Of a stretch of 64,000 nucleotides of DNA, positions 8,434-17,821 are shown in pieces. Each line of letters starts with the position of its first letter. Positions within the stretch are counted from its first letter, which is position 1. The translations under genes and the position numbers were made by a program. The notes below the pieces were generated by a model that saw only the letters and a program-made list of their open reading frames with translations, was not told the DNA's origin and did no database searches. Source of the stretch: CBDAQA01 sp965247815 (GTDB lineage: Bacteria; Planctomycetota; Phycisphaerae; Tepidisphaerales; Tepidisphaeraceae); the NCBI GenBank assembly GCA_965247815.1, contig CBDFHW010000014.1, positions 1-64,000 on the forward strand, in the 5' to 3' direction.

Positions 8434-9840
8434 ATGCCCGGCATGACGATGACCGAACAGATTCTGGCCAAGCACTCAGGCAAGACCCGTGTCGAGGCCG
8501 GGGACAACGTCTGGGTGAACGTCGATGTGCTGATGACGCACGACGTTTGCGGGCCGGGCACGATCGGGATCTTCCACGAAAAGTTCGGCCGGAACGCCAC
8601 CGTCTGGGACAAAGACCGCGTCGTGATCATCCCGGACCATTACATCTTCACGGCCGACGAAAAATGTCACCGCAACGTGCAAACACTGCGCGACTTCGTC
8701 AAAGAGCAGGGACTTCGATACTACTACGACCCGGAGTTCGTGACGCTCGAACCGAAGATGCCCAATCCGTATCGCGATCCGACTAAAACCAACTACAAAG
8801 GCGTCTGTCACAAAGCGTTGCCCGAGGAAGGGCACATCCGCCCGGGTGAAATCTTGCTGGGGACCGACAGCCACACCTGTACGGCCGGGGCGTTCGGGCA
8901 GTTCGCGACCGGGGTCGGGAATACCGATGCCGCGTTCGTGCTCGGCACCGGTAAAACCTGGCTGAAAGTCCCCCCGACGATGAAATTCGCCTTCCACGGC
9001 GAGATCCCCGCTTACCTGACGGCCAAGGACCTGATCCTTGCCGTGATCGGTGAGATCGGCGTCGACGGCGCTACTTACCGATCGATGTACTTCACCGGCA
9101 GCGGGATCAATTCGCTGACGCTGGAAGATCGCATGACATTGACCAACATGGCGATCGAAGCCGGCGGCAAGAACGGGATCTGTGACGTCGACGAAAAGAC
9201 GCTGCAATACGTCCGCGCCCGCAGCAATCGGCCCGACTGGGAAGTGGTCAAAGAATCTCCCGACGCCAAATATTTTTTCGAAGCGTCGTGGGACCTGAGC
9301 ACCATGGAACCGATGGTCGCCAAACCCCACAGCCCTGACAATCGCGACACCGCGTACAACTGCCGGGACGTGAAACTGGACCAGGCGTACATCGGTTCGT
9401 GCACCGGCGGAAAGATCACGGACATGATCTTTGCCGCGAATCTGCTCAAAGGTCACACCGTCAAGATTCCCACCAAGGTCGTGCCCGGCAGCACGGAAGT
9501 ACATGCTGACATGAAGCGGTTGAACCTGCGTGGTGCCGAACGGCAGGGCAACGAAAAGAGCATTGAAGACGTCTTGATCGATGCCGGGTGCGATCTGTTC
9601 GCCAGCGGCTGCGGGGCGTGTCTGGGCGGGCCGGTGGACACGTTCGGTCGGTTGATGAAAAACGAAGTGTGTATCAGCACCACCAACCGCAACTTCCCGG
9701 GCCGAATGGGGAGCACCAAGAGCAGCGTTTACCTTGCCAGCCCGTTGACGGTCGCCGCAAGCGCGTTGACAGGGTACGTGACCGACCCTCGCGACTATGT
9801 TTCGACCAAAATCGAAACCGGCATGGCCGGTGTAATGTGA
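8434..9840 (+). CDS. leuC: 3-isopropylmalate dehydratase large subunit
   Basis: 468 residues of the aconitase superfamily. TDSHTCTAGAFGQFATGVGNTD is the substrate and cluster loop, and the three [4Fe-4S] ligands are C323 (GSCTGG) and C393/C396 (SGCGACLGG). NRNFPGRMG and YLASPLTVAASALTG close the domain. With a small subunit it isomerises 2- to 3-isopropylmalate in leucine synthesis. No leuD (swivel domain) is adjacent, so the partner must be elsewhere. Homoaconitase or a related hydro-lyase of the same LeuC2-like branch is possible; the family call is firm, the substrate less so. Confidence 0.9.
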   Translation: MPGMTMTEQILAKHSGKTRVEAGDNVWVNVDVLMTHDVCGPGTIGIFHEKFGRNATVWDKDRVVIIPDHYIFTADEKCHRNVQTLRDFVKEQGLRYYYDPEFVTLEPKMPNPYRDPTKTNYKGVCHKALPEEGHIRPGEILLGTDSHTCTAGAFGQFATGVGNTDAAFVLGTGKTWLKVPPTMKFAFHGEIPAYLTAKDLILAVIGEIGVDGATYRSMYFTGSGINSLTLEDRMTLTNMAIEAGGKNGICDVDEKTLQYVRARSNRPDWEVVKESPDAKYFFEASWDLSTMEPMVAKPHSPDNRDTAYNCRDVKLDQAYIGSCTGGKITDMIFAANLLKGHTVKIPTKVVPGSTEVHADMKRLNLRGAERQGNEKSIEDVLIDAGCDLFASGCGACLGGPVDTFGRLMKNEVCISTTNRNFPGRMGSTKSSVYLASPLTVAASALTGYVTDPRDYVSTKIETGMAGVM

Positions 9841-9951
9841 ATTTAGTAGATACTTCTATTTGACGCGATTCGAGGTTCGAATACGGGATATGGCAGTGCT
9901 AGAATATGTTATAAACAAGGGTCCGAAGAAGTAAATTTTCAGGGATTTACT

Positions 9952-10611
9952 ATGAAAATGCCCGAGACCACGATTTTGTTGGCCGATGATCATGCAATTC
10001 TTCGGCAGGGGCTGGCTTCGCTTCTCTCCGCGCACGCTGGCCTGTCCGTGGTTGGTGAGGCTGCCGACGGCCGCTCCGCCGTCGCAGTCGCCCGGGAACT
10101 CGCACCGGACGTCGTCCTGATGGACGTCTCGATGCCCGATCTGAATGGCATCGACGCCACCCGGCAGATGACGACCACAAACCCCGAGGTGAAAGTCATT
10201 GCGCTCTCGGCGCACGGTGATTGCCGCTATGCCAGCGAAATGCTGCGAGCCGGGGCTAAAGGGTATCTTCTGAAAGACGGGATTTTCGAGGAACTGGTCA
10301 CCGCGATTCGAACCGTAATGAACGGCCAGCCCTACCTCAGCTCGCAGGTGGCTGGTGCGCTGGTCGAAGATTATGTCCAAGGCTCCGACGGCAGGGCTTC
10401 GGTCTTCTTCCGACTTTCGCCCCGCGAGCGCGAAGTCCTCCAGTTGATGGCCGAGGGGCGTGCGACGAAAGAAATCGCCATCGACTTGCACGTCAGCGTC
10501 AAGACGGTGGAGACCCATCGTCGGCAAATCATGGAAAAGCTCAATCTGTTCAGCGTCGCCGAGCTCACCAAATACGCCATCGGTGAAGGGCTGACGTCGG
10601 TCAGTCTCTAA
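9952..10611 (+). CDS. NarL/FixJ-type response regulator
   Basis: 219 residues. The receiver domain (about 6-122) has the acidic pair D12/D13, phospho-acceptor D58 in DVVLMDVSMPD, the Ser of IALSAHG and K of GYLLKDG. The LuxR-type helix-turn-helix (about 153-212) reads LSPREREVLQLMAEG, TKEIAIDLHVSVKTVETH. It should bind DNA as a phosphorylated dimer. No histidine kinase is nearby, so it is an orphan here. It lies 111 bp after leuC and ends 33 bp before nuoA. AGGGA about 8 bp upstream may serve as ribosome-binding site. Confidence 0.93.
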   Translation: MKMPETTILLADDHAILRQGLASLLSAHAGLSVVGEAADGRSAVAVARELAPDVVLMDVSMPDLNGIDATRQMTTTNPEVKVIALSAHGDCRYASEMLRAGAKGYLLKDGIFEELVTAIRTVMNGQPYLSSQVAGALVEDYVQGSDGRASVFFRLSPREREVLQLMAEGRATKEIAIDLHVSVKTVETHRRQIMEKLNLFSVAELTKYAIGEGLTSVSL

Positions 10612-10644
10612 AAAACAGTCCAGCTAATCCTGGTCGAAGTACGC

Positions 10645-11145
10645 ATGCCTGTCCTGATCTCGATCACCATTTTCGTCCTGCTCGGTACCGCATTCATTTT
10701 CGGCACCCTCGCGTTCGGCTCGTGGATCCGCAGCAGCGTTCCGAGCAGCGATAAATCTGCCACTTACGAATGTGGCGAACCGACCCTGGGTTCCAGCTGG
10801 GTCCAGTTCGACCTTCGTTTTTACATTATCGCGTTGCTCTTCCTGGTCTTCGACGTCGAAGTTGCCTTGTTCTATCCATGGGCGGTCGTGTACGGCGATG
10901 CTGCGGTGATTGCGAAGCAAGTCGGCCTTTCACTGTTCCAGCTGAGGGCCACGGCCGTCGTCGATATGCTTGTCTTTTTCGGCATCCTGCTCGTCGGCTT
11001 CGCCTATCTGTGGCGGTTCGGATACCTCGATTGGGTGACCGTGAAACCGGCGTCCACCCCGGTCTCAAAAGCTGCCGGCAGTGCTGAAGCTCTGACCGCC
11101 CCGTCCGACGCCGAAGCCGTCGCCGGTCCCTTGATGCCCGCCTGA
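10645..11145 (+). CDS. nuoA: NADH-quinone oxidoreductase subunit A
   Basis: 166 residues with three membrane helices. The conserved YECGEPTLGSSWVQFDLRFY loop and FLVFDVEVALFYPWA, with the acidic residues of helix 2, identify NuoA of complex I. The C-terminus has an additional Ala/Pro-rich tail of about 35 residues beyond the usual end. nuoB does not follow: a tRNA gene and terminator do, so this copy is detached from any nuo operon in the window. Whether a second nuoA exists elsewhere cannot be seen. Confidence 0.93.
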   Translation: MPVLISITIFVLLGTAFIFGTLAFGSWIRSSVPSSDKSATYECGEPTLGSSWVQFDLRFYIIALLFLVFDVEVALFYPWAVVYGDAAVIAKQVGLSLFQLRATAVVDMLVFFGILLVGFAYLWRFGYLDWVTVKPASTPVSKAAGSAEALTAPSDAEAVAGPLMPA

Positions 11146-11210
11146 TATCTGCCCGTTTTTTCATTGGATCTCGGCCCCGTTCCAGCCGAAGAACAGTACG
11201 CCGGGTTGCC

Positions 11211-11238
11211 TTGACACTCTCGCGTCATTGGCTAGATT
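11211..11238 (+). promoter_or_regulatory. Sigma-70-type promoter for tRNA-Asn
   Basis: A perfect -35 hexamer TTGACA (11211-11216) is followed after 16 bp by TAGATT (11233-11238). Transcription would start about 27 bp before the mature tRNA. No other gene begins here. Confidence 0.65.
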
Positions 11239-11271
11239 ACTCGACCCTGCCGACCATCGGCAGGTTCCCAT

Positions 11272-11343
11272 TCGGCAGTAGCTCAATGGTAGAGCAGCCG
11301 GCTGTTAACCGGCTGGTTGTAGGTTCGAGTCCTACCTGCCGAG
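11272..11343 (+). tRNA. tRNA-Asn (GTT)
   Basis: A 72-nt cloverleaf. The acceptor stem pairs TCGGCAG (11272-11278) with CTGCCGA (11336-11342), with discriminator G 11343. The anticodon stem GCCGG/CCGGC encloses the loop CTGTTAA with anticodon GTT at 11304-11306. The T arm is GTAGG-TTCGAGT-CCTAC and the D arm contains AGCTCAATGGTAGAGC. CCA is not encoded. Confidence 0.97.
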
Positions 11344-11349
11344 CCTTGT

Positions 11350-11388
11350 AACCCCGCTTTTCCTTTTTGGAAACGCGGGGTTTTTTTT
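11350..11388 (+). terminator. Intrinsic terminator after tRNA-Asn
   Basis: The stem ACCCCGC/GCGGGGT encloses an A/T-rich loop and is followed directly by a run of eight T. It begins 7 bp after the tRNA. Confidence 0.85.
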
Positions 11389-11528
11389 ACGCGCCTGTTT
11401 GCCCGAATGCAACATTCCGCATCTAGAGAGACCACTGATCGCGCGACGGTCGGGCGAGCGGCGAGTGGATCGGTTTTGCGTTACCGTTACTTTGCTTCGT
11501 AGAAATGCTTATCAGCAGGAGAACGACT

Positions 11529-13451
11529 GTGCGAAAGATCGTCGCCCGGCGGACGTGTCAGGGACGAACGACCTTGTGGTTCATGATCGCGATGCTCACC
11601 GTGTGGGCCATACCGGTGTCGGCGGCCGACCTCAAGATTGCGGCGCCGTTCGTCGACCACATGGTGCTGCAACGTGGAAAGCCGATCCAGCTGTGGGGGA
11701 CCGGCCCGGTCGATGCCGAGGTGACCGTTCGACTCAGAGACCAAAAGACCACCGCGAAGGTGAACGCGGACGGGTCGTGGCGCGCTACGGTGGATGCCTT
11801 GCCCGCAGGTGGTCCGTTCGATCTGTCGGTCGCCAGTGGAAATCAGTTGGCGGACGTCCACGACGTTCTGATCGGTGAGGTCTGGCTTTGCTCCGGGCAA
11901 TCGAACATACAGATGTCGCTCCGCGAGACCGCCGACGGCGCCGTCGTAGCGGCCGTGCCCCACCTCAATCTACGGCTCGGCAAAGTCTCGACCGCGTGGA
12001 CCGCGACCCCGCAATCAACGGCCAAGGTCAACTGGACACCGGCGACCGAAATCACCGCGAGACAATTCAGTGCAGTCGCGTACACGTTCGCCCACGAGTT
12101 GGAGAACGACCCGGCAATGGCGAACGTCCCGATCGGGCTGCTCGAAGACTGCCTCGGCGGGACCGTCGTCGAGTCGTGGATCCCCCGGCAGGGGCTGGCC
12201 GGGTTCGATCCGAAAGAACTGCAAAGTTCCATGTTCGGCATCGGACCGACGCTGCTTTACAACGGCATGATCGCGCCGCTGGGCCAGTCGTCATACGCCG
12301 GCGTGATCTGGTACCAGGGCGAGGGAAACGCCGGCGAACCGGATCGGTACACCAAACTGCTGCCGATTCTTTTCAAGAGCTGGCGGGAGCAGTTTCACGA
12401 CCCCGAATTGCCATTTCTCGTCGTGCAACTGCCCGACTACGCGACCGAAACCGGCGGGCTGTATTGGCAGTGGATTCGCGACGCGCAGGCGCGGGCCGTC
12501 GCTGAAACGCCGAACACCGCGCTCGCGATCAGCATCAACACCAACGACGGTTGGGACCTTCACCCACAGGCCAAGCACGAGATCGGCCGTCGCCTCGCGC
12601 TGCTCGCCCGCCGCCGAATCTATAAAGAGAACGTCGCGGGTTACGGCCCGGTCTACCAGTCACAAAAAGTGGAAGGTTCGAAGCTGGTCGTCTCGTTCGA
12701 CACCGACGGCGACGGCTTGACCGCGGGCTTTTCGCCGGTGAACGGATTTGCCATCGCAGGCGCGGACGAAAACTACCACGCCGCGACCGCCGTCATCGAA
12801 GGAGATTCGGTCACCTTGACCGCCCCGGAAGTCCCGGCCCCGGTGACCGCCCGGTACGCCTGGGCCGGTGTTCCGGGGTCCACATTGACCAACCGCAGTG
12901 GCTTGCCCGCCGCGCCGTTCCGCACCGATACGCTTGCCGCCGACAAGCATCTCGGCGAGCCGCAGCGTCAGCTGCCCGGGTATTCGTTCAAAGGCGAAAA
13001 CTATCAGGCGGTGATATCCGGTGAAGGGAGAATCACCAGTCTCACCGTTAGCAACCAGCAACTGCTGTCCAACGCGCCCGGTAACTGGGGCGGCACGAGC
13101 GTTGGCAACCGCAACCTGTCAAAACTGAGGCTGACCGGTCCGAACTGTCTGGTATGTAGCAACAACGAAACGTCACTGACGATCGACTTCAAGAAGGACG
13201 CGATTCGGCTGACGATTACGAACACGCATCCGAAGGAAGCGGTCAGCTTCCATGCAGCGCTGAACCCTGCCGTCGAAGCTACAGCCGGTGAGCCCCGCGT
13301 CTTTTCTTTGAAACGTAAATCGACAAGTGTTCGCGTCACCGGCATTGACCGGGCGATCGTCTGGCACGACGTGTCTGCCGACGACGGACAGGTGCTCGAA
13401 CTGGCCGTGCCGAAAGGCGAGACAAAAACCACCGAGTGGTCGTTTAAGTAA
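11529..13451 (+). CDS. Sialate O-acetylesterase-like SGNH esterase, exported
   Basis: 640 residues from GTG 11529, chosen because AGGAG (11517-11521) sits 7 bp upstream. This gives a basic N-region and hydrophobic core ending PVSAADL. The catalytic block CSGQSNIQM has nucleophile S125; GVIWYQGEGNAGE and the Asp-x-x-His-like NDGWDLHPQAKHEIGRR complete the SGNH features. The last 150 residues form a separate beta-rich domain. The family removes O-acetyl groups from sialic acids or, in soil bacteria, from plant polysaccharides such as xylan. Nearby xylanase and mannosidases favour the latter. Confidence 0.88.
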   Translation: MRKIVARRTCQGRTTLWFMIAMLTVWAIPVSAADLKIAAPFVDHMVLQRGKPIQLWGTGPVDAEVTVRLRDQKTTAKVNADGSWRATVDALPAGGPFDLSVASGNQLADVHDVLIGEVWLCSGQSNIQMSLRETADGAVVAAVPHLNLRLGKVSTAWTATPQSTAKVNWTPATEITARQFSAVAYTFAHELENDPAMANVPIGLLEDCLGGTVVESWIPRQGLAGFDPKELQSSMFGIGPTLLYNGMIAPLGQSSYAGVIWYQGEGNAGEPDRYTKLLPILFKSWREQFHDPELPFLVVQLPDYATETGGLYWQWIRDAQARAVAETPNTALAISINTNDGWDLHPQAKHEIGRRLALLARRRIYKENVAGYGPVYQSQKVEGSKLVVSFDTDGDGLTAGFSPVNGFAIAGADENYHAATAVIEGDSVTLTAPEVPAPVTARYAWAGVPGSTLTNRSGLPAAPFRTDTLAADKHLGEPQRQLPGYSFKGENYQAVISGEGRITSLTVSNQQLLSNAPGNWGGTSVGNRNLSKLRLTGPNCLVCSNNETSLTIDFKKDAIRLTITNTHPKEAVSFHAALNPAVEATAGEPRVFSLKRKSTSVRVTGIDRAIVWHDVSADDGQVLELAVPKGETKTTEWSFK

Positions 13452-13503
13452 GGCCGGCTCGCGGCGGCGCATTCGACGCGATCACCTGCGTGCACGCCGA
13501 TTG

Positions 13504-14838
13504 CTAGGCGCGGCGATGCACGATCAGCTTCACGGCGTTCGCCGGTCGGAGCGTGATCCCCGCTTCGAGCCGGACGGCGGCAGCGCTTGGATCAGGCTCG
13601 AATCGCCAACGCCGCGTGAGCGTTGCGAGCACGATTACCATCTCCGCCCAGGCGAACGCCTCGCCGACACACGACCGCGAACCGCCTCCGAACGGGTAAT
13701 AAGACCACCGCGGCCGGGGCGATCCGTCGACGCTGGCAGCAAGACGATTGGCGTCGAACCGGTCCGGGTCGAACGCATCGGGGTTTGACCACCACCGCGG
13801 GTCGCGGTGCGTCACCCATTGGCTGATAAAGATCGTTCGGCCTTTTTTCACCTCGGTCCCGTTGATCGACACGTCTTGGGTCGCTTCCCGGCCCTGAACC
13901 CATGCCGGGGGATACAGCCGCATCGCCTCCGCAATCACCTGCCGCGTGTAGGGCAATCGGTCGACATCTTCGATCGTAAGCGGTCGCGTCGGATCGGTAA
14001 GAAAGGCATCCAATTCGGTATTCAGTTTCGTTTGCACCCCGGCGTGGTGCGCGACCAGCATCAGCGTGAATGTCAGCGCGTTCGCCGTCGTTTCGTGACC
14101 GGCGGCAAAAAGTGTGACGCATTCGTCGATCAACTGCTGCTCGCTCATGGCCGGGCGTCCGTCGGGGGTTCGTGCCGCGAGCAACCGGCCGAGCAAGTCG
14201 TCTTTCACCTCACCGGACGCCCGGCGGTCGGACACGAACCGCCGGAGCACGCCGAGCACTTTGTGCCGGGACAATAGATATCGAATGCTGAACGGCGTCG
14301 GGAAGAACGCCAGAATGCGCCCCAGCCGGGTGGTCATCCGCTGGAACGCGCGGACGTTGAAGCTCATCGCCACGCTGATCGCGTCGACCTCCGGGCCCAG
14401 CGCCTGGCCGAATAATGTCTCGGCAACGATGTGCAGCGTCAGCACGGTCATCTCCCGGTGCGCGTCAATGCTCTGCCCGTCGGTCCAACTGTCGGCTGCG
14501 AGGCCGGCGTGACGCGCCATCGTCTGTGCGTACCCGCCGAGCCGTTTCGGGTGCATCGTCGGTTGGATCACCGGTCGCTGGCGCTTGTGCAGTTCGCCGT
14601 CGCTCGTGAGCAACCCTTTGCCCAGCGTCCATCGTGCCCACCGCAAGGCCCGGGATTTACAAAACTTTCCGTCGTGCGTCACCATCACGTCGCGAACCGC
14701 GTCGGGGTGAACGAATACGCACATCGGACCGGCCGTGATGATGTCGCCCTGCTCGACCGCGCCGCGGTTCAACGCCGCCAATCGATCGGGGAGGACAATC
14801 TTCAGTGTCGACCGCTGTTCCCTGTCACGAATCGTCAT
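13504..14838 (-). CDS. Cytochrome P450
   Basis: 444 residues without a membrane anchor. The I-helix oxygen-binding motif is AGHETT, the K-helix ExxR is EAMR, the meander is DAFDPDRF and the haem loop FGGGSRSCVG puts the thiolate ligand at C390. A soluble bacterial monooxygenase of the CYP102/CYP4-like branch is likely; ferredoxin or reductase partners are not adjacent and the substrate is unknown. It converges with the esterase gene and ends 13 bp upstream of the beta-mannosidase stop on the same strand. Confidence 0.93.
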   Translation of the reverse strand: MTIRDREQRSTLKIVLPDRLAALNRGAVEQGDIITAGPMCVFVHPDAVRDVMVTHDGKFCKSRALRWARWTLGKGLLTSDGELHKRQRPVIQPTMHPKRLGGYAQTMARHAGLAADSWTDGQSIDAHREMTVLTLHIVAETLFGQALGPEVDAISVAMSFNVRAFQRMTTRLGRILAFFPTPFSIRYLLSRHKVLGVLRRFVSDRRASGEVKDDLLGRLLAARTPDGRPAMSEQQLIDECVTLFAAGHETTANALTFTLMLVAHHAGVQTKLNTELDAFLTDPTRPLTIEDVDRLPYTRQVIAEAMRLYPPAWVQGREATQDVSINGTEVKKGRTIFISQWVTHRDPRWWSNPDAFDPDRFDANRLAASVDGSPRPRWSYYPFGGGSRSCVGEAFAWAEMVIVLATLTRRWRFEPDPSAAAVRLEAGITLRPANAVKLIVHRRA

Positions 14839-14851
14839 ACTCAGGCTTTGA

Positions 14852-17764
14852 TTAAGGGGCGACCGGCTGCAAAGAGATGGATCGAAGATTCATGACATTG
14901 CCGTGCGGCATCGCGACCGCCCGGACGGTCAGGATCATCGTACCGGCGGTATCAACCTTCAGCAGGCCGAGGTCGAGTTTCTGGTAGTCGTACCAGCTTC
15001 GCGTCGGCAGGACGGTGCCGGTCACACTCGTACGGCCCGCGCGAAGCTCGATGGTGCTGCCGGCGGTACCGCCGGGGCACGCCACGTCGGCGACGACACG
15101 ATAAACGCCGGGCTGTTTCGTCGCGATCGTCCATTCCAAATGATCACCGGCGTCGGACCACGCGCCGATGTTCGAAGGGTGCCCCGGTTCGAGCCGGGTA
15201 GAGTTTCCAATGATGTCTGCCTGATCCGCGGTCGCCAGAAAACTTCCATCGACGCCAGGCATCACGACCGTCTGCGCAACCCTCTTAGAATCATAGGTGT
15301 CGAACAAGCTTCTAACCCGCAACCGGGTCGAGAATTGATCGATCGTCATCGCCTTCGACGGGGTCACGAGCACGTGCCACGGCCGGTGAGTCGAGACGGC
15401 GGTAAAGTTGTCCGAAAACCGCGCGTCCGGATCTTCGGTCAGGTCTAACCAGGCCCAGAGCGCGGGCGCGGCAGCCGTGATTGCAACGTCGAATCCTTCA
15501 GGCGTCTGCGTGATTCGTGAACGCAGAAACGGATTTTGCAACGCGATGTCTTTGGGCCGGACGAAGCCGAGCACTTTTTCCGAGACGACTTGTCCGTCGG
15601 TCCAAAGGTCCAGCCACAGCAGCGCGTGCTTTCGGCCGGTGGTCGCGATCGAATCGGCTAGCTTCAGATCCGGACCGGGAACGCTCGCCGTCCCGGCCGG
15701 GATCTGGACGGGTGTTTCGCCGTTGGAAATCAGTTTTCCCTCGGTGTCGGTTAATCGCCATCGCAGGGCGCAATCGCAGGGCACTGGTGAGTCGCCGCAG
15801 ACGATCGTCCGCACCTCGCCACTAAAAGCGTTGTAAAAACCGGTCACCATCAACGGCGCGAACGCATCCCGCAGCTTGTAGTGCAGAGCTTTCCATCGCC
15901 CGAAGTAATCGACGCTCGACCAGGTCGCGCCCGGCCAACAGTCGTCGTACTGCCAGACCAATGCGCCACTGGACCGCGGCCAATCACCGCGCCAGTGTTC
16001 GATTCCCATTGTGACGCCGTACGCTTGATTGATCTGACTCAACCAAAGTGTCGATTCGAAATCTTTGGGAGGCTGAAAGTATCGACCCATCATGTCGACG
16101 ATCATCTCGTTGCCGCGGCGGTTGCCGTTGTGCTGGTGCGCCTTCATGACGGGTGATAAAACCGAGTCGCGATCGCCCAGGTCGGTGTAGGATTCGACCG
16201 TGGCAGGGCAGGGGAATGACTGAAATCCGAACTCGGTCATCCAGCCGTGCGACTCGAGGTATTTCTCGAAATTCGCGCCGACGTGCCACACCCACCAGTT
16301 GTGCTCGTCCCCCGCCTCGGGGCTCCCTCCGACGTAATTCGCCCCCGGCATCAGCGCGTTCACCTGTGCACCGATGACGTCGTGAAACAGAACGTCGTAA
16401 TCTTTCTGTTTCAGGATCTTGAATCCGGTGATGAGGGATAGCACCTCGTTGTTGCCGCACCAGACGGCAATGCACGGGTGGTTCCGCAGCCGGTTCACCT
16501 GATCGGTCACCTCGGCCTTCACGTTGGTAACGAACGCCGGGACATTGACCGGATACGAAGCGCACGCGAACTTAAATTCCGACCAGACCAGCAGCCCGAA
16601 CTCGTCACAGGCGTCGTAGAACGCGTCTTCTTCGTAGTAACCCCCGCCCCAGCAGCGGATCATGTTCATATTCACTGCCGCGGCGTCGGCGACGTAGCGG
16701 CGCAATTTCGCCGTCGTCACGCGCGGCGCGAACATGTCGGCCGGGATCCAGTTGGTCCCCTTGGCGAAAATCTCCCTACCGTTCACCTTCAATCGCAACG
16801 GCCTGTCGGCCGTTTTTGGGAGCAGTTCGATCTCGCGTAATCCGACTCGAATGGACCGCGAGTCAATGACGTTGGCCTTTGCGTCTTTCAGGTGAACAAC
16901 CAAATCGTACAACGGCTGCGCCCCCCTGCCGTGGGGCCACCAGAGCTGCGGTCGTGGCACATTTAGGCGACAAACGTTCGAGTTCGCACCAAGGCCAATC
17001 GTCCCAGTCGCGACCTGTGTTCCTTTCAACGACAACGCCATGTCGACCTGCAAAGGCTGGTCGCCATCCACAAACGCTTCGACACCGCACCAGGCGCCGC
17101 CGGCATGATCAAGATGAGTCGTCACCGCGACGTGCGTCAACCGGCCCTGGTCGAACGCGAGCAACTCGATCTTTTTGTAGATCCCGCAGGTGAGAAATTT
17201 CGGACCAAAGTCCCAGCCGTTGCTATAGGGGGCCTTCCGCACGTTCGACATGCCTTTGATCGAACTCATGCCCACCGCGTTTGCGACGAACGTTTTGATG
17301 TACCCCGCGACCGGCCAGAACGTCACCTCGATTGAATTGCTGCCGGGCTGTAGGAATGGTTTGACGTCGAACTCATAAGTTCGAAACATGTTTTCGGTCC
17401 GTGCGACTGCTCGGCCGTTGACGGAGATCGCCGCGACCGTGTCCAGCCCTTCGCACCGGAGCAGCACGTGCTGCCGGTCGAGCTTGTCGGCGGTGATTGC
17501 GAACGTTCTGGAATACGTCCAGGCGACGTCGCCGATCCACTGAAGTGATTTCTGGTTGTCGCGAAAAAAGGGGTCGGCGATCTGCTTCGCGGCCAGCAGA
17601 TCCAGATGAACACACCCGGGCACCACGGCGGGGGTCGGCTCGGGTTGCCCGGCTCGCGTGAGATTCCACGGCCCGTTCAGATCCAGGTGTACGACTTCTC
17701 CCGCGACCGCCAGGCGAGCGCCAAGAAGCAACCCCGCGAAGACTGCCGTCCATTGCCAACGCAT
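14852..17764 (-). CDS. Beta-mannosidase, GH2, exported
   Basis: 970 residues with signal peptide MRWQWTAVFAGLLLGARLAVA. The jelly-roll sugar-binding domain starts LDLNGPWNLTRAG and contains DPFFRDNQKSLQWIGDVAWTYSRTF, typical of GH2 mannosidases. The barrel carries IRCWGGGYYEEDAFYDACDEFGLLVW, acid/base Glu in WCGNNEV and nucleophile Glu in WMTEFGFQSFP. A C-terminal beta-sandwich follows. It would release mannose from the non-reducing ends of mannans or N-glycan cores in the periplasm. The alpha-mannosidase gene lies immediately upstream on the same strand (57 bp). Confidence 0.93.
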   Translation of the reverse strand: MRWQWTAVFAGLLLGARLAVAGEVVHLDLNGPWNLTRAGQPEPTPAVVPGCVHLDLLAAKQIADPFFRDNQKSLQWIGDVAWTYSRTFAITADKLDRQHVLLRCEGLDTVAAISVNGRAVARTENMFRTYEFDVKPFLQPGSNSIEVTFWPVAGYIKTFVANAVGMSSIKGMSNVRKAPYSNGWDFGPKFLTCGIYKKIELLAFDQGRLTHVAVTTHLDHAGGAWCGVEAFVDGDQPLQVDMALSLKGTQVATGTIGLGANSNVCRLNVPRPQLWWPHGRGAQPLYDLVVHLKDAKANVIDSRSIRVGLREIELLPKTADRPLRLKVNGREIFAKGTNWIPADMFAPRVTTAKLRRYVADAAAVNMNMIRCWGGGYYEEDAFYDACDEFGLLVWSEFKFACASYPVNVPAFVTNVKAEVTDQVNRLRNHPCIAVWCGNNEVLSLITGFKILKQKDYDVLFHDVIGAQVNALMPGANYVGGSPEAGDEHNWWVWHVGANFEKYLESHGWMTEFGFQSFPCPATVESYTDLGDRDSVLSPVMKAHQHNGNRRGNEMIVDMMGRYFQPPKDFESTLWLSQINQAYGVTMGIEHWRGDWPRSSGALVWQYDDCWPGATWSSVDYFGRWKALHYKLRDAFAPLMVTGFYNAFSGEVRTIVCGDSPVPCDCALRWRLTDTEGKLISNGETPVQIPAGTASVPGPDLKLADSIATTGRKHALLWLDLWTDGQVVSEKVLGFVRPKDIALQNPFLRSRITQTPEGFDVAITAAAPALWAWLDLTEDPDARFSDNFTAVSTHRPWHVLVTPSKAMTIDQFSTRLRVRSLFDTYDSKRVAQTVVMPGVDGSFLATADQADIIGNSTRLEPGHPSNIGAWSDAGDHLEWTIATKQPGVYRVVADVACPGGTAGSTIELRAGRTSVTGTVLPTRSWYDYQKLDLGLLKVDTAGTMILTVRAVAMPHGNVMNLRSISLQPVAP

Positions 17765-17821
17765 ATTGCAGTCCCTGCGGAACGAACGGCCGGCTCGCGC
17801 CCGCTGGACGCTCGGCCGATT

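Noticed and set aside
8476..9504. 342-residue minus-strand frame opposite leuC
   Set aside because: Composition of an antisense shadow (V/G/R/D runs); leuC is fully supported on the plus strand.
11350..11388. Riboswitch or attenuator
   Set aside because: A simple stem plus T-run directly after the tRNA is fully explained as its terminator.
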